From assembly GCF_019649055.1 (NCBI RefSeq), contig NW_026570240.1, positions 248,001 to 312,000 on the forward strand: DNA of 64,000 nt. The letters run 5' to 3'. The position numbers and the translations under genes were made by a program. The stretch is from Paramacrobiotus metropolitanus (taxonomy: Eukaryota > Tardigrada > Eutardigrada > Parachela > Macrobiotidae). The notes below the pieces were generated by a model. That model worked only from the letters and a program-made list of their open reading frames with translations, made no database searches and had not been told where the DNA came from. Below, piece by piece: positions 54,101 through 64,000 of this stretch (the first letter of the stretch is position 1; the number at the start of each line of letters is the position of its first letter).

Positions 54101-56517
54101 CTTAAATTTAATTCTGCATAAATTTTACTTATAGATTTGTAGTCGTTCGGTTACGGTATGATTGTGCGTCTGAGATATGATATAATTATACGCTTATACA
54201 CTTTTTTATTTGGTAAACTATATTTCAGTGGGTTGCACTTCTTAATTGCGATTAGTTTTCCAACACTGGTAAAAAGTTATCAACTGGATGGATTCAGTAA
54301 GCTGGTCATTTTTAGTCACAATGGCGCGTACATCGCAGAATTTGAGTCGTTGTGCGTATACATTCGTGACTATAAATAGCCAGCTAGCACTGCGTATTCT
54401 GGAGATAGGTCACAAATGATCAAATCATTATGGATCTGCAAGTGGTTTTGCGTCACTGTCCAAAATCCCTTGGAAACGTATGATAGCCTCTGCAACATAT
54501 CTTCTAGATTTTTTTGTGTGTAGGACTTGAGTTTTAAGCTGACAATGAACCGAGACAACAATGACTTTGCAAGAAAAGCAAGCAGTTGTTACTATTACAA
54601 ACAGATAAATATACCTATATAAATGAAAACTTACACGCTAAGTGTAATTATGTTTATATCAAGTATAGAGCAGCTAAGTTTTCATGTCGCCGTTTTGTAT
54701 TCGAAAAGAAACGAAACTGTTCAAAAGATTAAAGCTGTTCAGTAAAGTTGTATAACTGATTTTACAGTATAACTTCTGTGCATGTGTAAAACTAGCAACA
54801 TTAAAACATAGAAATACTTTCTGTATTCTGCATACTTCTGTATTCTGAAGTGTGGATATGCGGCTGATTGTTTTGCAGGTTTGTACTTGGAATAGTAGCT
54901 AGAGCGTACACATAAGAGTTAATACCATTGTAAAAACTAGTAAAAAAATAAAATACTAGTAAAAGTTTGGTGTGTCGAATACTTTTTTTTGGGCAGTTGC
55001 TTTTTGAAACACTATAATATGAAGTTGTCGAATAGGTTATTTTACATCCAGTGCAACGGTTTACACATCGTACAATTACAAAATTTAATAATCTCAAATC
55101 ATGTGCAAGTAATTTTACATAAACACATGGAAAGAGTTTGTAGTTCTCGTTAATTTACTGTATTTACTTTCGCATAGGTGAACCTTTTTTGATTAGAAGA
55201 AGCGAAACGCAAAAAATTAAAACAATCATGCAGGCTAAATGTTAGCAGATCGTTATTTTAATTTGTAGATATGCTTTGTTCTAAAAACCGGAACAGCCCT
55301 CGTAACATAGCATGGCAGGAAGATGGGACTATAGCCGGGTATCTACCACAAAATTAACACGGATAGTCGATAGTGGATATTGGATAATACATAGACATTA
55401 GACACGTTATTTTAGTGAACGATGGCTGATACAGTAGTCCACAAATTCCAGCCTTGGCTCCAGTTAGGTACATACCTGCTAGTCTTCACGACATGGCTAA
55501 ACTTTTTACCAAAAATCCACAGACAAAAGTCAAAAAAAGGCAGTGCCGTGACGTACTACTTCTTGTTATTAACTGCAAAATATTAGCCCTCCGAAACTTT
55601 AATATTTGGTGTTTTTAATAATGATCATTTGCAAGTTGTTGTACGCATATTCGAATTCTGAAAATACAGGACTATTACTAATTACTGATTGTGATAAGCG
55701 CTATATAATGTATTACTGTATACATCTTTTTTATAATAAGTAGATAAAATCATCATCATTATAATAAGTAGATCATAAAAGCATAAAAAAGATTGCGGAT
55801 TATAGTACAGTAGCTATGAGACTTCTTCTCACGTTCACCTGTGGCATCACTGCACGTGCTGCCAAAAACGTTTATGGGTTTTATTTATAAAAAGCTTCCA
55901 CCAGAGTAATAATAATTACAAATTAATATGAATGTCACGATATGCACGTTAGCTCTGCAAATGTCACATTAGACCGTCAGCAGCGGCGTTATATTAGGGC
56001 TGGTAATGATAAGAATCAGCCGCAAGATTACCTTCCAGAATAAAGAAAATCAAAACTCCACCTTGACGGACATGTGCAACGTGGGTTTTTAAAGGAACAT
56101 TGGTCGAGAAGTTTCGACCACCGAAGTTTATAGTTGCCAAAGGCCGTTTGGGAATTCTGGTTTGATGTACATTCTGAGTACCAACATTTGGCAAAACAGA
56201 AATAATTTACAAACTAATCATTGATTACGTTATAATTACATATAGAGAAAGTATAGTCCTCTGGGGCCAGTCTGGGCAGTGGGCACTGGCGCATCATGGC
56301 AAAATCATTTTTGTACATCTCCATTATTGTCAAATAAACTTGGCCAAGGGCCACGTATCGCAAAACGACATTTTAGGCAATTAAAAGGCTGAAAATGGTT
56401 TTGAGCAACCCGAAACAAAGTGTAGCAACAAGTCAAACCAAAATAACCTGGCTAACTGCAACAATGGCATCCCGTAACCGGCATCGACGTGTCCATCAAA
56501 GACATGTAGATTTACAA
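54101..56517. other. Spacer with possible upstream exons of the unrecognised minus-strand gene
   Basis: Candidate minus-strand coding patches lie near 54391-54538 and 56020-56160, but no joined model could be defended. The remaining sequence is AT-rich. RASSF7/8 ends at 56518. Confidence 0.3.
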
Positions 56518-59500
56518 TCATACCCACATGCCTTGCGGATCCCGAGCAATATTCCGCTTCAGTACAAGGATTCGCTGGGATGAGGAGGATGATTTACGAA
56601 CCGGGGGCGCAGGAGAGGACCGCTGCTGATCCGTAACCGTTGCTGTACTTGAAACCATTATTTTCCCACCGGAAACTGTAACAAATACGGCTTCAAGACA
56701 AATATTTTTGCTTTCATCTGAACTTTGTAATAACCTGAACAAAAATTTTAACTGTTGCGTAGGGAAAATCTACAAAGCGCTATTTCTTTGTCGTATTCTA
56801 TCCGCTTTCTTCAGCACACAATTTCAGATGCTTATTTCTAGTCCACTTCAGTTCTCACTCAGCATATGTTCATGTACGCCTAATATACGTACCGCACAAC
56901 ACTCTAGCGTTTCCCAATTATTTTTTTTTACTTATTCATGTCATATTCCCTTTTACACATTCATATTCTCTATCATAACTGCGTTTACGCGCCTCGTCAC
57001 AGCTCGTTGCTAACTACTCGTACATAATTCATACAAATGCAGCATATACCGTAGTCATTTGCCCATAAACCTGATATTTAGCGCGTCGTTGCATGATTCT
57101 GTGAAGTTGCTGATTAAAAAACTACATTGTTGGCATAACTCATAATTAAATGATCATGTTGCGCAATAAAACGACATGCGCTGATCAGGGTAGCATTCAA
57201 TCACAGAATCTTGAACCATTGCGATCTATGTGATGCTTTTATTGTCAAGCGCTAAAGCGGCGAAAACAGGAATTAACATCGTTATTCGACAATTCGCCAG
57301 CAGCACTAACCGGCCCACTGTAACACTTTCGAGTTCGCTGACAGTTATTGTTGGAGGTGAAATGACGGCATTAAAAACAGCACGAAGAGAGAAGTGCTAC
57401 CTTAGAGGGATCAAATATTACATCGAAAAAAAATGCGAACAAACACGCATCGATCTATAGGCCAAGGCCACGCTGCAGCATCTGGTTATAGCCTAACCGG
57501 ATACTAAGTGTGCAGTTCGTCATGCCACAACGGAAACCCAACAGTTGTTTCTCCCACCGCTCACCTTGTGCTTTCTGCTCAGCTCACCATAGTGCGCATC
57601 AGATTAAATACCTGCTTACGTGCTAAATTATGATGATAAATGGACCGAATACGCCATAGTTACAGTTCTCGTGCATCACATAAGCGCAGAGGTTATCGGT
57701 TTAATAGATGATGCACGCTTCGTTAAGCATTCATCCATCTCCTAACCACACCCTGCTGGGACAAGCTAATCAATTATATCAAGCTAATTTTTTGTCAATT
57801 ATCGACCAGGAGAATTTGACACTAATGCATTTCGAAGAATATTAGCCTAAATAAATTTCGCTTTATCTTTAGAAAAACCATAAAGCATTTTTTCTTGCTG
57901 AGGCTGGAGTTTGATAACTCGTACTTAATTTCGTAGCATGCCCATTTCATACAACTTGTATTCTATCTCACCTGTATTTGTCAAGCGTAAATTAAAACTG
58001 AACTGAATTACACGGAACAATTGAAACCATGAAAATGCAGTAACTACGAACCGGAATATGGAAAAAAAACTTTCCCGTTCTGCAGATAGTACTGCCGTGA
58101 CTACTATTTTGCTTTTTCGACTCACCACCATTTGTTTCAAGAGGTGTCTGCACTGCAAAACATTCCAGGAAGCTATCCATATCTGTTTGCTTCAATGCAT
58201 TTTGTAAGCTGTCTAGTTCCAGTTGTTTGGCCAGCAGTGTGGATTCCATGCGTTGGTCATTTAATTGCAGATCTTCGAGCGTTTTACTGTGAGCTTCCTG
58301 TAACGCCGCCAATTCCTGGATTTCGCGCACTAATCGCTCCTTTTCGTCCTTTATCTCCGCCTCCGCGTTCTCGCGTTGTTTTTCCTGCTCATTGCGCTCC
58401 GTTTGCAACTGTTCGTGCAGCATTTTCATATCATCTCTGGCTACAACAATGGCGGAATCAGATATGTTCAGTTTGGCTTTATAATCCGTGAGATCGTTTT
58501 TCAGTTTAAGCTGAACTTCTTCGGCAGCCTTTAACATTGGCTCGAATGGTAGACTAGATAATTCCTCCAGCTGGCTGAGGACACTCTTCTCTGAGTCTTG
58601 CATAAGCTTAATTTGATTCTCCATATCATTAGCTTCCAGAGCCAATTTTATTGTGCGCTGTTCCCACAGTGCGCATTCTGAAATCATACAACGAGCACGG
58701 ATTTAGCAAGAAAACTTTGATTTTATGTAATATATATACCTACTCAGCTTCTACTACCCACTTAAAGTTTTAAAAGAACGTGAAAAATTTCATCACAAAA
58801 AAACCAATTAATAAAATATGCTCACCTCGATCATAATAAGCACACTCTGCTTTGGCACTGGATAATAAATCTTCCTGTTGACGAATTTCCAGTAATAATT
58901 GGGATCTTCGTTGATCCTTTTCCGGTAATTCTTTGAGACCGTGTACTGCATTCTGTTTATGCACAAGAGAAACAGTGTTGCCCATATCTGGAACAGTTGC
59001 CCTCATATGGACATCCAGTGAACCGTTGGCTGAAGGGACGGGCGCAGTAAGCAAGGGTTTGGCAACAGGTGCATTCTTCACTGGGGCTGTATTCCGGACA
59101 TCAACCGGCGCTCTAACAGGAATGCTGTTGGCCACTAAATCCGCATTTCCCGGCACAGATTCTTTAACACTCTCTTTGGACTTGTAGTGCATACCGATGA
59201 GATCAGCAGGAAAATTATTTTCTTTCACGGGAGAGGGAATAAAGGGAACGACGGTGGCTTTGCCATTCACGGATGAACGATTTTTCACAATTTTCGGCGG
59301 TATCCAGTCCGTACCGTGGGTGGTCAAGGTTTTGCGCAGATTCCCAGCATAAGTGCTGTCCTGCCCGCGCTGGAATGGCGACAGATCTGGTAAAGGAGAC
59401 GACGAATCGGATGCACGACTTTGACTGCCACTATTGTCCGTTTTACGCAAGATGAACTGCACATCATGCCGGAACTCCCCTTTCTGCTCTAGCAAAACCC

Positions 59501-59678
59501 ACAGACGGTCGGACGGTGCGAGCGGCTTTTCGCATTTAGCCCAGCGCTCAAACAATACAAACCGGCCGCGTTTACCGGTGGCATGGGCCAGTGCGTAAAC
59601 CACGTCTTGGCAGGTAGTTGCCGCGGAGATCCCGCAGATTGTCTTGGGCAGTCCTTCGACCCACACTTTCACTTCCAT
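56518..59678 (-). CDS. RASSF7/8: Ras-association domain protein RASSF7/8
   Basis: Three exons: 59678-58826, 58677-58126 and 56675-56518 (stop TGA), with phase 1 at both joints, giving 520 aa. Residues 1-82 form the N-terminal Ras-association domain (MEVKVWVEGLPKTICGISAA, TCQDVVYALAHATGKRGRFV, FRHDVQFILRK), closely matching vertebrate RASSF7/8. A Pro/Ser-rich linker follows, then from about residue 260 a long coiled coil rich in Glu, Gln and Leu (most of exon 2). The last exon encodes a Ser-rich patch and the end QRILVLKRNIARDPQGMWV. Intron 2 is 1.45 kb, so the last exon is easy to miss; reading through the exon 2 donor gives a false C-terminus. N-terminal RASSFs act in cell adhesion, mitosis and JNK signalling. 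The RA domain sits at the extreme N-terminus and there is no SARAH domain, which fits this subgroup rather than RASSF1-6. Confidence 0.92.
56676..58125 (-). other. RASSF7/8 intron 2
   Basis: 1.45-kb intron between the exon 2 donor (GGTG|GTGAGT) and the last-exon acceptor (TTGTTACAG). I saw no gene, repeat or recognisable element inside it. Confidence 0.7.
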
Positions 59679-62258
59679 TGCATGGCTAGGATTGTTCAAT
59701 CACAGATGCTCAAACTGTAAAATAAACATGCGGTGCGGATGAGCACGATCGCATCAAGCACAACGGATTAGTGTCTGCTCGCATCGGCACGATGGACAGA
59801 CATGTGTACAAGCATTTCCGCTAACACGGCTCTCTCTCGATTATCCGCTTGAAACGACCGTACAACTACGCATACAAAAGTTATGGTTTTAATAACACAC
59901 TCTTGTGTCTTTGCCTTTTAATATTCTATTGCAAGTGCGTATTTTTGTCTGACGGATTGTTTGTTCCGGCAAATTTTACGCGGCGGCGCGTAGAATATAA
60001 AACAGCTATCACTGTGCAGAATTATGTGGTTATGAGTCTTACGACGACACTACGCATCGTGGCAGGAAAGTTAATCTAACAAAACAGTTCACATAGAAAT
60101 TTATGGAACAGCCGTTATGATAACTTCATGAATAACTGAATATTAAAGTGCTTGTCAAGATAATCTGTATTCACTCTATGCCCGACAAAATAACGCGTAC
60201 GCATAAATACACAATGGATTCCGAGACCCGGATAAATATGGTTTCAATGCCTACAGTTGCAAATTGCAATCCCGAAGCCTTGCCGAACTCCGGCGAACTA
60301 TTCCCAACATGCCATACAGGAGAACCCAACCAAAGAATTACTGTGCTACTGCTAGCTCAGCTAGTAATCTCATGTTGAACATTTACAGCTGACTGGACGA
60401 CTGCCACATTAACATTTATAATTGAATTTATTAGCAAGTCAGTTGTGTAACCGGAAAAAGTTGAAAATTTTATCAACGGAAATTCACAAAGTTAGGGAAA
60501 ATATATGATTATAAGCGACATAATTATTATAGTGTGCGGTCACATTCAAAGCCTGCAGTATTGTTTCTATAAAGTATAACTAAATTTCCAGTTTCAAGCA
60601 GAGATAATGAACGTACCACCGGCATATTCCCATAAGTACTAATATACACTTTGATTCAAAACGTCCCAATCCTCAGACTTGTGTCCGTTAAACAACAAAT
60701 CGAAACCACTGCATACAATACATGCGTCAAACAGCTGAAATCAGTACTAGTAACTTATACTGAATACCGGCTCTTAATACAATTACGAATCACATTAACG
60801 TTATTAAGTACTGCCAAAAATGCTCATAGTAAAAACCATCAGATGCACATAAACTGTTTAGGATGAAGTACTTAACAGTCAGCAGCATCTTGACCGAGTT
60901 TTCCACCATCAAAACCTCAAAAAGCACGATTAGCAGCTCAAGCTTGAAAGGCACCTACGCTGACCAACAAATACTTTAGTCTTCATACCGGGTAGTCAAC
61001 AAGTTATCAAAGAAAACTGCAAATATTTGAAGTACAGCCACAGTCCGCCACACATGCGCATCTACCACTGCACGCGAATCTATTGACAAACACATTGCAC
61101 CAACAACTGATAATTTTATTTCAAACAAAAAATTATTTTTGTTCTTTACAAATTCCGGAGTTTATAAATAAAAGTTTACCCTCGTATTTACAACACTTTT
61201 TTATAACTATTCATCTCATGCAGTGGTTTCGTCAAAAACACAGACTATACAGTACCATAATAATTATTACGTTATCAATTATTATTTAACACAAACTGCA
61301 CACTGGACAGTGGACACTCAATCCATGGTCTGCATTCACAAGTTAAAAAGCATAAACTTAATTTTCAGTAATCAGTTACAAACAATTCACCGCACTAAAG
61401 TTTTGAAATGATCAGCACTCCGCTTCGTTTCACTTTCTTTTCAATAATTCTAAACTTTCTGAAGTGAGATTACTTACAGACGGCACCAGCAATTAAACAA
61501 ATAGGACACAAGTAAATAGCAAGAATGCACAAGTACAAGAGCATACTTACTATTTAGTCACTAATAACATATTGCGCCATCGAAATCGGAAACAATTTTA
61601 TTGGTATTTTTTCTAAATTTAACTCACAGCCGTGTGCAGTGTTAACCATCCCATTTATGAAATTGGTGTCAAACAAAATAAAAAGCAGCCAGAAGGCCCA
61701 GAACTAGAAATATCTCACCTCTTCAAAAGAAAAAAACAGATGGCGGGCCCACATGAGTATCCAATACTATGCATACAGATTTTGGACTCCAGAAATCCTC
61801 CCCGCAACTTCGGATTTAATTCGTAGAGCGCTGTAGTAGCAAAGCAGTTGCTCGGAGTCTAGGACACACCCGACACAGTCACAAAGCAGAAGTTCGCTGA
61901 AAAATACATTGCGAAAATCGACGTAAACTATAAAAAGCAGAGATCCTAGAAGTCAGAAATTGTATGAAATATGAATCATCTTCGTCACTGTCTAGACTCC
62001 AGACGATCCAGTCTGAAAACATCACAAACCATTTGCGGACAAGCAATCCCTAACGGTAAAAATAAATATTTTCAAGTAATACTGGAAATCCAAAATTATG
62101 CCTTTGTTATGCCGATTTACAGTTACAGAAAATTGCAGACATGTGCAAAACCTGCACTCGCTCACGGTTTGTATGCTGTTTGCACGATGAAGAACTGAAA
62201 TGACGGGCGTGACTCATACAGGTGTCCTAATGACTACCAACGGCATAAGTCATAACAA

Positions 62259-62288
62259 GGCAGATCTCAATACAGGCAACCCCACTGA
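62259..62288 (-). repeat. Inverted repeat, left arm (partner 63006-63035)
   Basis: Read on the minus strand, TCAGTGGnnTTGCCTGTATTGAGATCTGCC is shared with 63006-63035 on the plus strand, with a 21-bp exact core and 717 bp between the arms. Similarity fades beyond. It may be the ends of an unrecognised element or two opposite copies of a dispersed repeat. Confidence 0.75.
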
Positions 62289-63005
62289 GGGCGGGATCTG
62301 CAATGACGGAAGCGCTAGAGTAGCCCAAATTGCCGAAGAACACCGTAAAAGCCAGAGTTTTTTAAGCTTTTCAAAGCTTATTTGTGTTTCTTTAGTCGTT
62401 TTCACTCTTTTATTGCAGTTGGGATTTTATTTCTAATATAAAATAAGCCATAGGAAGAGGCAACATGATTAAGTACGGTGCGGCAAGTTGCAAAGCGGCT
62501 GTTGGCAACTTGGTTTCTACCGGTATATGGCAAAATTATTACTGCACGAGTTGGTTTGTTGATTTATTCCAACGAAACTTCTCAAAACCTAAGAAAAAAA
62601 TAAAGCAGATACTAAACTGAACAATGTGCAAAATTAAAGAACTATTGGGACTAATTTACATGGAGTCTGATGGAGAATACCGAGATTGTATAATTACGCA
62701 TCGGTGATTTAATATGAACAGTTGCACACAGTACCTACCGCACAGTGCACATTGCATTCGTATGGGGAAAATTATTAAGAAATAGTGGGAAATTGATTTT
62801 ATTAAGAAATAGTGGGAAATTCATGCACGTTACATATTTAAAGGTTTTTTTATTTTTAAAAATAGAGGAAGTTAATATGCATATTTTGCAGTTCGAATCC
62901 CATTCAACAAAAACAGAAAAAGGGGAGCAAACCGATTTTTCCCAGCATTTTACTATACGAGTAGCCGCGCTAATATGCGAGCTACTCTACTGATGACGTA
63001 ATGAG

Positions 63006-63035
63006 TCAGTGGTATTGCCTGTATTGAGATCTGCC
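63006..63035 (+). repeat. Inverted repeat, right arm (partner 62259-62288)
   Basis: See the left arm. No clear flanking duplication was found. Confidence 0.75.
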
Positions 63036-63672
63036 CTGGTCATAACAACTTGACCTAAAATTTTCTGTGCACGGTGCACTGCGCTTTACCGGAATGGTCG
63101 GGAAACTGGAAGGTGTGGTTTCATTGACCGTGTTCCAAAACTACCAAAACCCAAATTTCTGTTTATAATAATTTTGCTGTGATTTCTCACATTTTTTCGT
63201 TTGGGATGTGTAACAGTCGCTACACCTCGCATTTTTGCATTCTTATTATTTTTGCGTGCAATCTTAATTTTTAATCCGAAGTTTTCATGCAACCTCTGCA
63301 CTCTTGGATCGGTGATTTGTGGTGCAGTTTTAGTTTTAACCATTTTAAACTTTTAAAGTTGCCCTGACAGATGTTCTAACAGCCTAACTGTCGTGTTTTT
63401 ATCGTCAAGAATCTTGAGCCTTCTGCTTTGTCAGTCTTTGTGTGTTATATAATTTTGGTTGTTCTTGCAATCTTGCACTATCTGTTTGTCTGAAAACGGC
63501 TAAATGGTGGGCCGTTGCTGTGCATAGTCGGCAAATGTACTGATCCATGAAGCATCTTGGTGCTGACTTATTATCTGTAATACTTTTTCAGCTTTACTTG
63601 TGAATACAGTAATTGGGATCGTAAGCGGTAAGCAGTACTTCGCTGCTGTTGAAGAATTTTAGTGCATACCTG

Positions 63673-64000
63673 ATGGATAGTAGAAGCAGCCCTTCGATTA
63701 TTCATTCTCTTCCTATCCAAGCAACAAATCTCGAGGTCGTGGAACAGACTGCAATCCACTCATTTCATCCGAACGGTCCGAACCCTGAACTGAACACATC
63801 CATAACCGACTCTGATTCTGTAGCATCGTACAGTGAATCGGAAGTGGGCAGTCAACTAAGTGATCAGCTCAGTTCTTCGTCAACTATTCGCCCTGTCCCA
63901 CCTTCGCAGCAGCCAACGACGGTTGCCACTGTTAATGTCAACCGCGACAGTAATGTAGAGATCCGGGCTGTACATAACGTGTCGGAACAACATCGACGCA
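63673..64000 (+). CDS. Ser/Gln-rich open frame running off the window
   Basis: From ATG at 63673 (open since 63625) the frame continues without a stop to the window end, giving 109 codons. It is rich in Ser, Asn, Thr, Gln and Val, with an acidic Ser stretch (TDSDSVASYSESEVGS) and PVPPSQQPTTVATVNV. Codon use looks coding. Such low-complexity N-termini are common in transcription regulators and in transposon Gag-like proteins, and I cannot choose between them. The splice structure and the true start are unknown. Confidence 0.45.
   Translation, partial: MDSRSSPSIIHSLPIQATNLEVVEQTAIHSFHPNGPNPELNTSITDSDSVASYSESEVGSQLSDQLSSSSTIRPVPPSQQPTTVATVNVNRDSNVEIRAVHNVSEQHRR

Larger units (their letters stand above)
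59679..63672. other. RASSF7/8 upstream region and gene-poor stretch
   Basis: The first 200 bp or so probably contain the RASSF7/8 promoter and 5' UTR. Beyond that are only unassigned short frames. One is a plus-strand 78-codon frame at 62200-62436 ending in a hydrophobic segment; its middle overlaps one arm of an inverted repeat. Another is a minus-strand Lys/Arg-rich 85-codon frame with ATG at 63343. Neither is accepted as a gene. The inverted repeat pair at 62259-62288 and 63006-63035 suggests mobile-element debris here. Confidence 0.35.

Noticed and set aside
62885-62905. tRNA B-box-like GTTCGAATCCC
   Set aside because: No A box or cloverleaf arms could be found upstream at the right distance.
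63086-63343. 85-codon Lys/Arg-rich minus-strand frame with an ATG
   Set aside because: It matches no family I know, has low complexity and sits near repeat debris, so the evidence is too weak to call a gene.

Overview
This window is animal nuclear DNA, AT-rich, with spliced genes whose introns are mostly 60-300 bp (a few reach 1.5-3.5 kb). No ribosomal RNA, tRNA, CRISPR array or operon was seen. The protein-coding genes are single-copy metazoan housekeeping or regulatory genes: importin alpha, KLF6/7, RASSF7/8, ZDHHC9/14/18, TTC17, MIX23, NAT9, RNASEH2C and BRI3. They look like those of a small invertebrate with a fairly compact genome. A tardigrade or another ecdysozoan is possible, but the sequence alone does not settle it. 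All exon models were built by hand from reading frames, GT-AG sites and matching intron phases, and have not been tested against transcripts.

Layout. 1-13 kb is sparse. It holds three phase-compatible exons of an unrecognised minus-strand gene with a CtBP-type PLDLS motif, and then BRI3 (minus, 13.0-13.9 kb). 14.9-15.5 kb holds a dead copy of a retroelement-derived, nuclease-like module. KLF6/7 (plus, 18.6-24.2 kb) has a 2.7-kb first intron that contains a 1.29-kb terminal-inverted-repeat element, which carries a fresher copy of the same module. A third, decayed copy lies at 26.1-26.5 kb. RNASEH2C (plus) and NAT9 (minus) converge tail to tail at 27.2-30.4 kb. A 487-bp PIF/Harbinger-like MITE sits at 30.9-31.4 kb. 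A plus-strand run follows: importin alpha (32.0-34.5), a DHHC palmitoyltransferase (36.1-38.6), MIX23 (39.8-40.9) and TTC17 (42.0-45.9). A DIRS/Ngaro-type tyrosine-recombinase retrotransposon with Gag, RT-RNase H and a truncated recombinase fills 47.8-52.6 kb, bounded by identical 70-bp direct repeats. An unrecognised minus-strand gene tail lies near 53.7-54.1 kb. RASSF7/8 (minus) runs from 59.7 to 56.5 kb. The right end is gene-poor until a Ser/Gln-rich frame opens at 63.67 kb and leaves the window.

The genes do not form one pathway. RNASEH2C acts on RNA/DNA hybrids, importin alpha in nuclear import, the DHHC enzyme at Golgi or other membranes, MIX23 in mitochondria, NAT9 on tubulin-linked acetylation, TTC17 in actin and cilium biology, and RASSF7/8 and KLF6/7 in growth control. 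The most unusual material is the mobile and repeat DNA: the TIR element with a captured module, the disrupted recombinase retroelement, the MITE, and a set of long near-perfect palindromes with almost no spacer.
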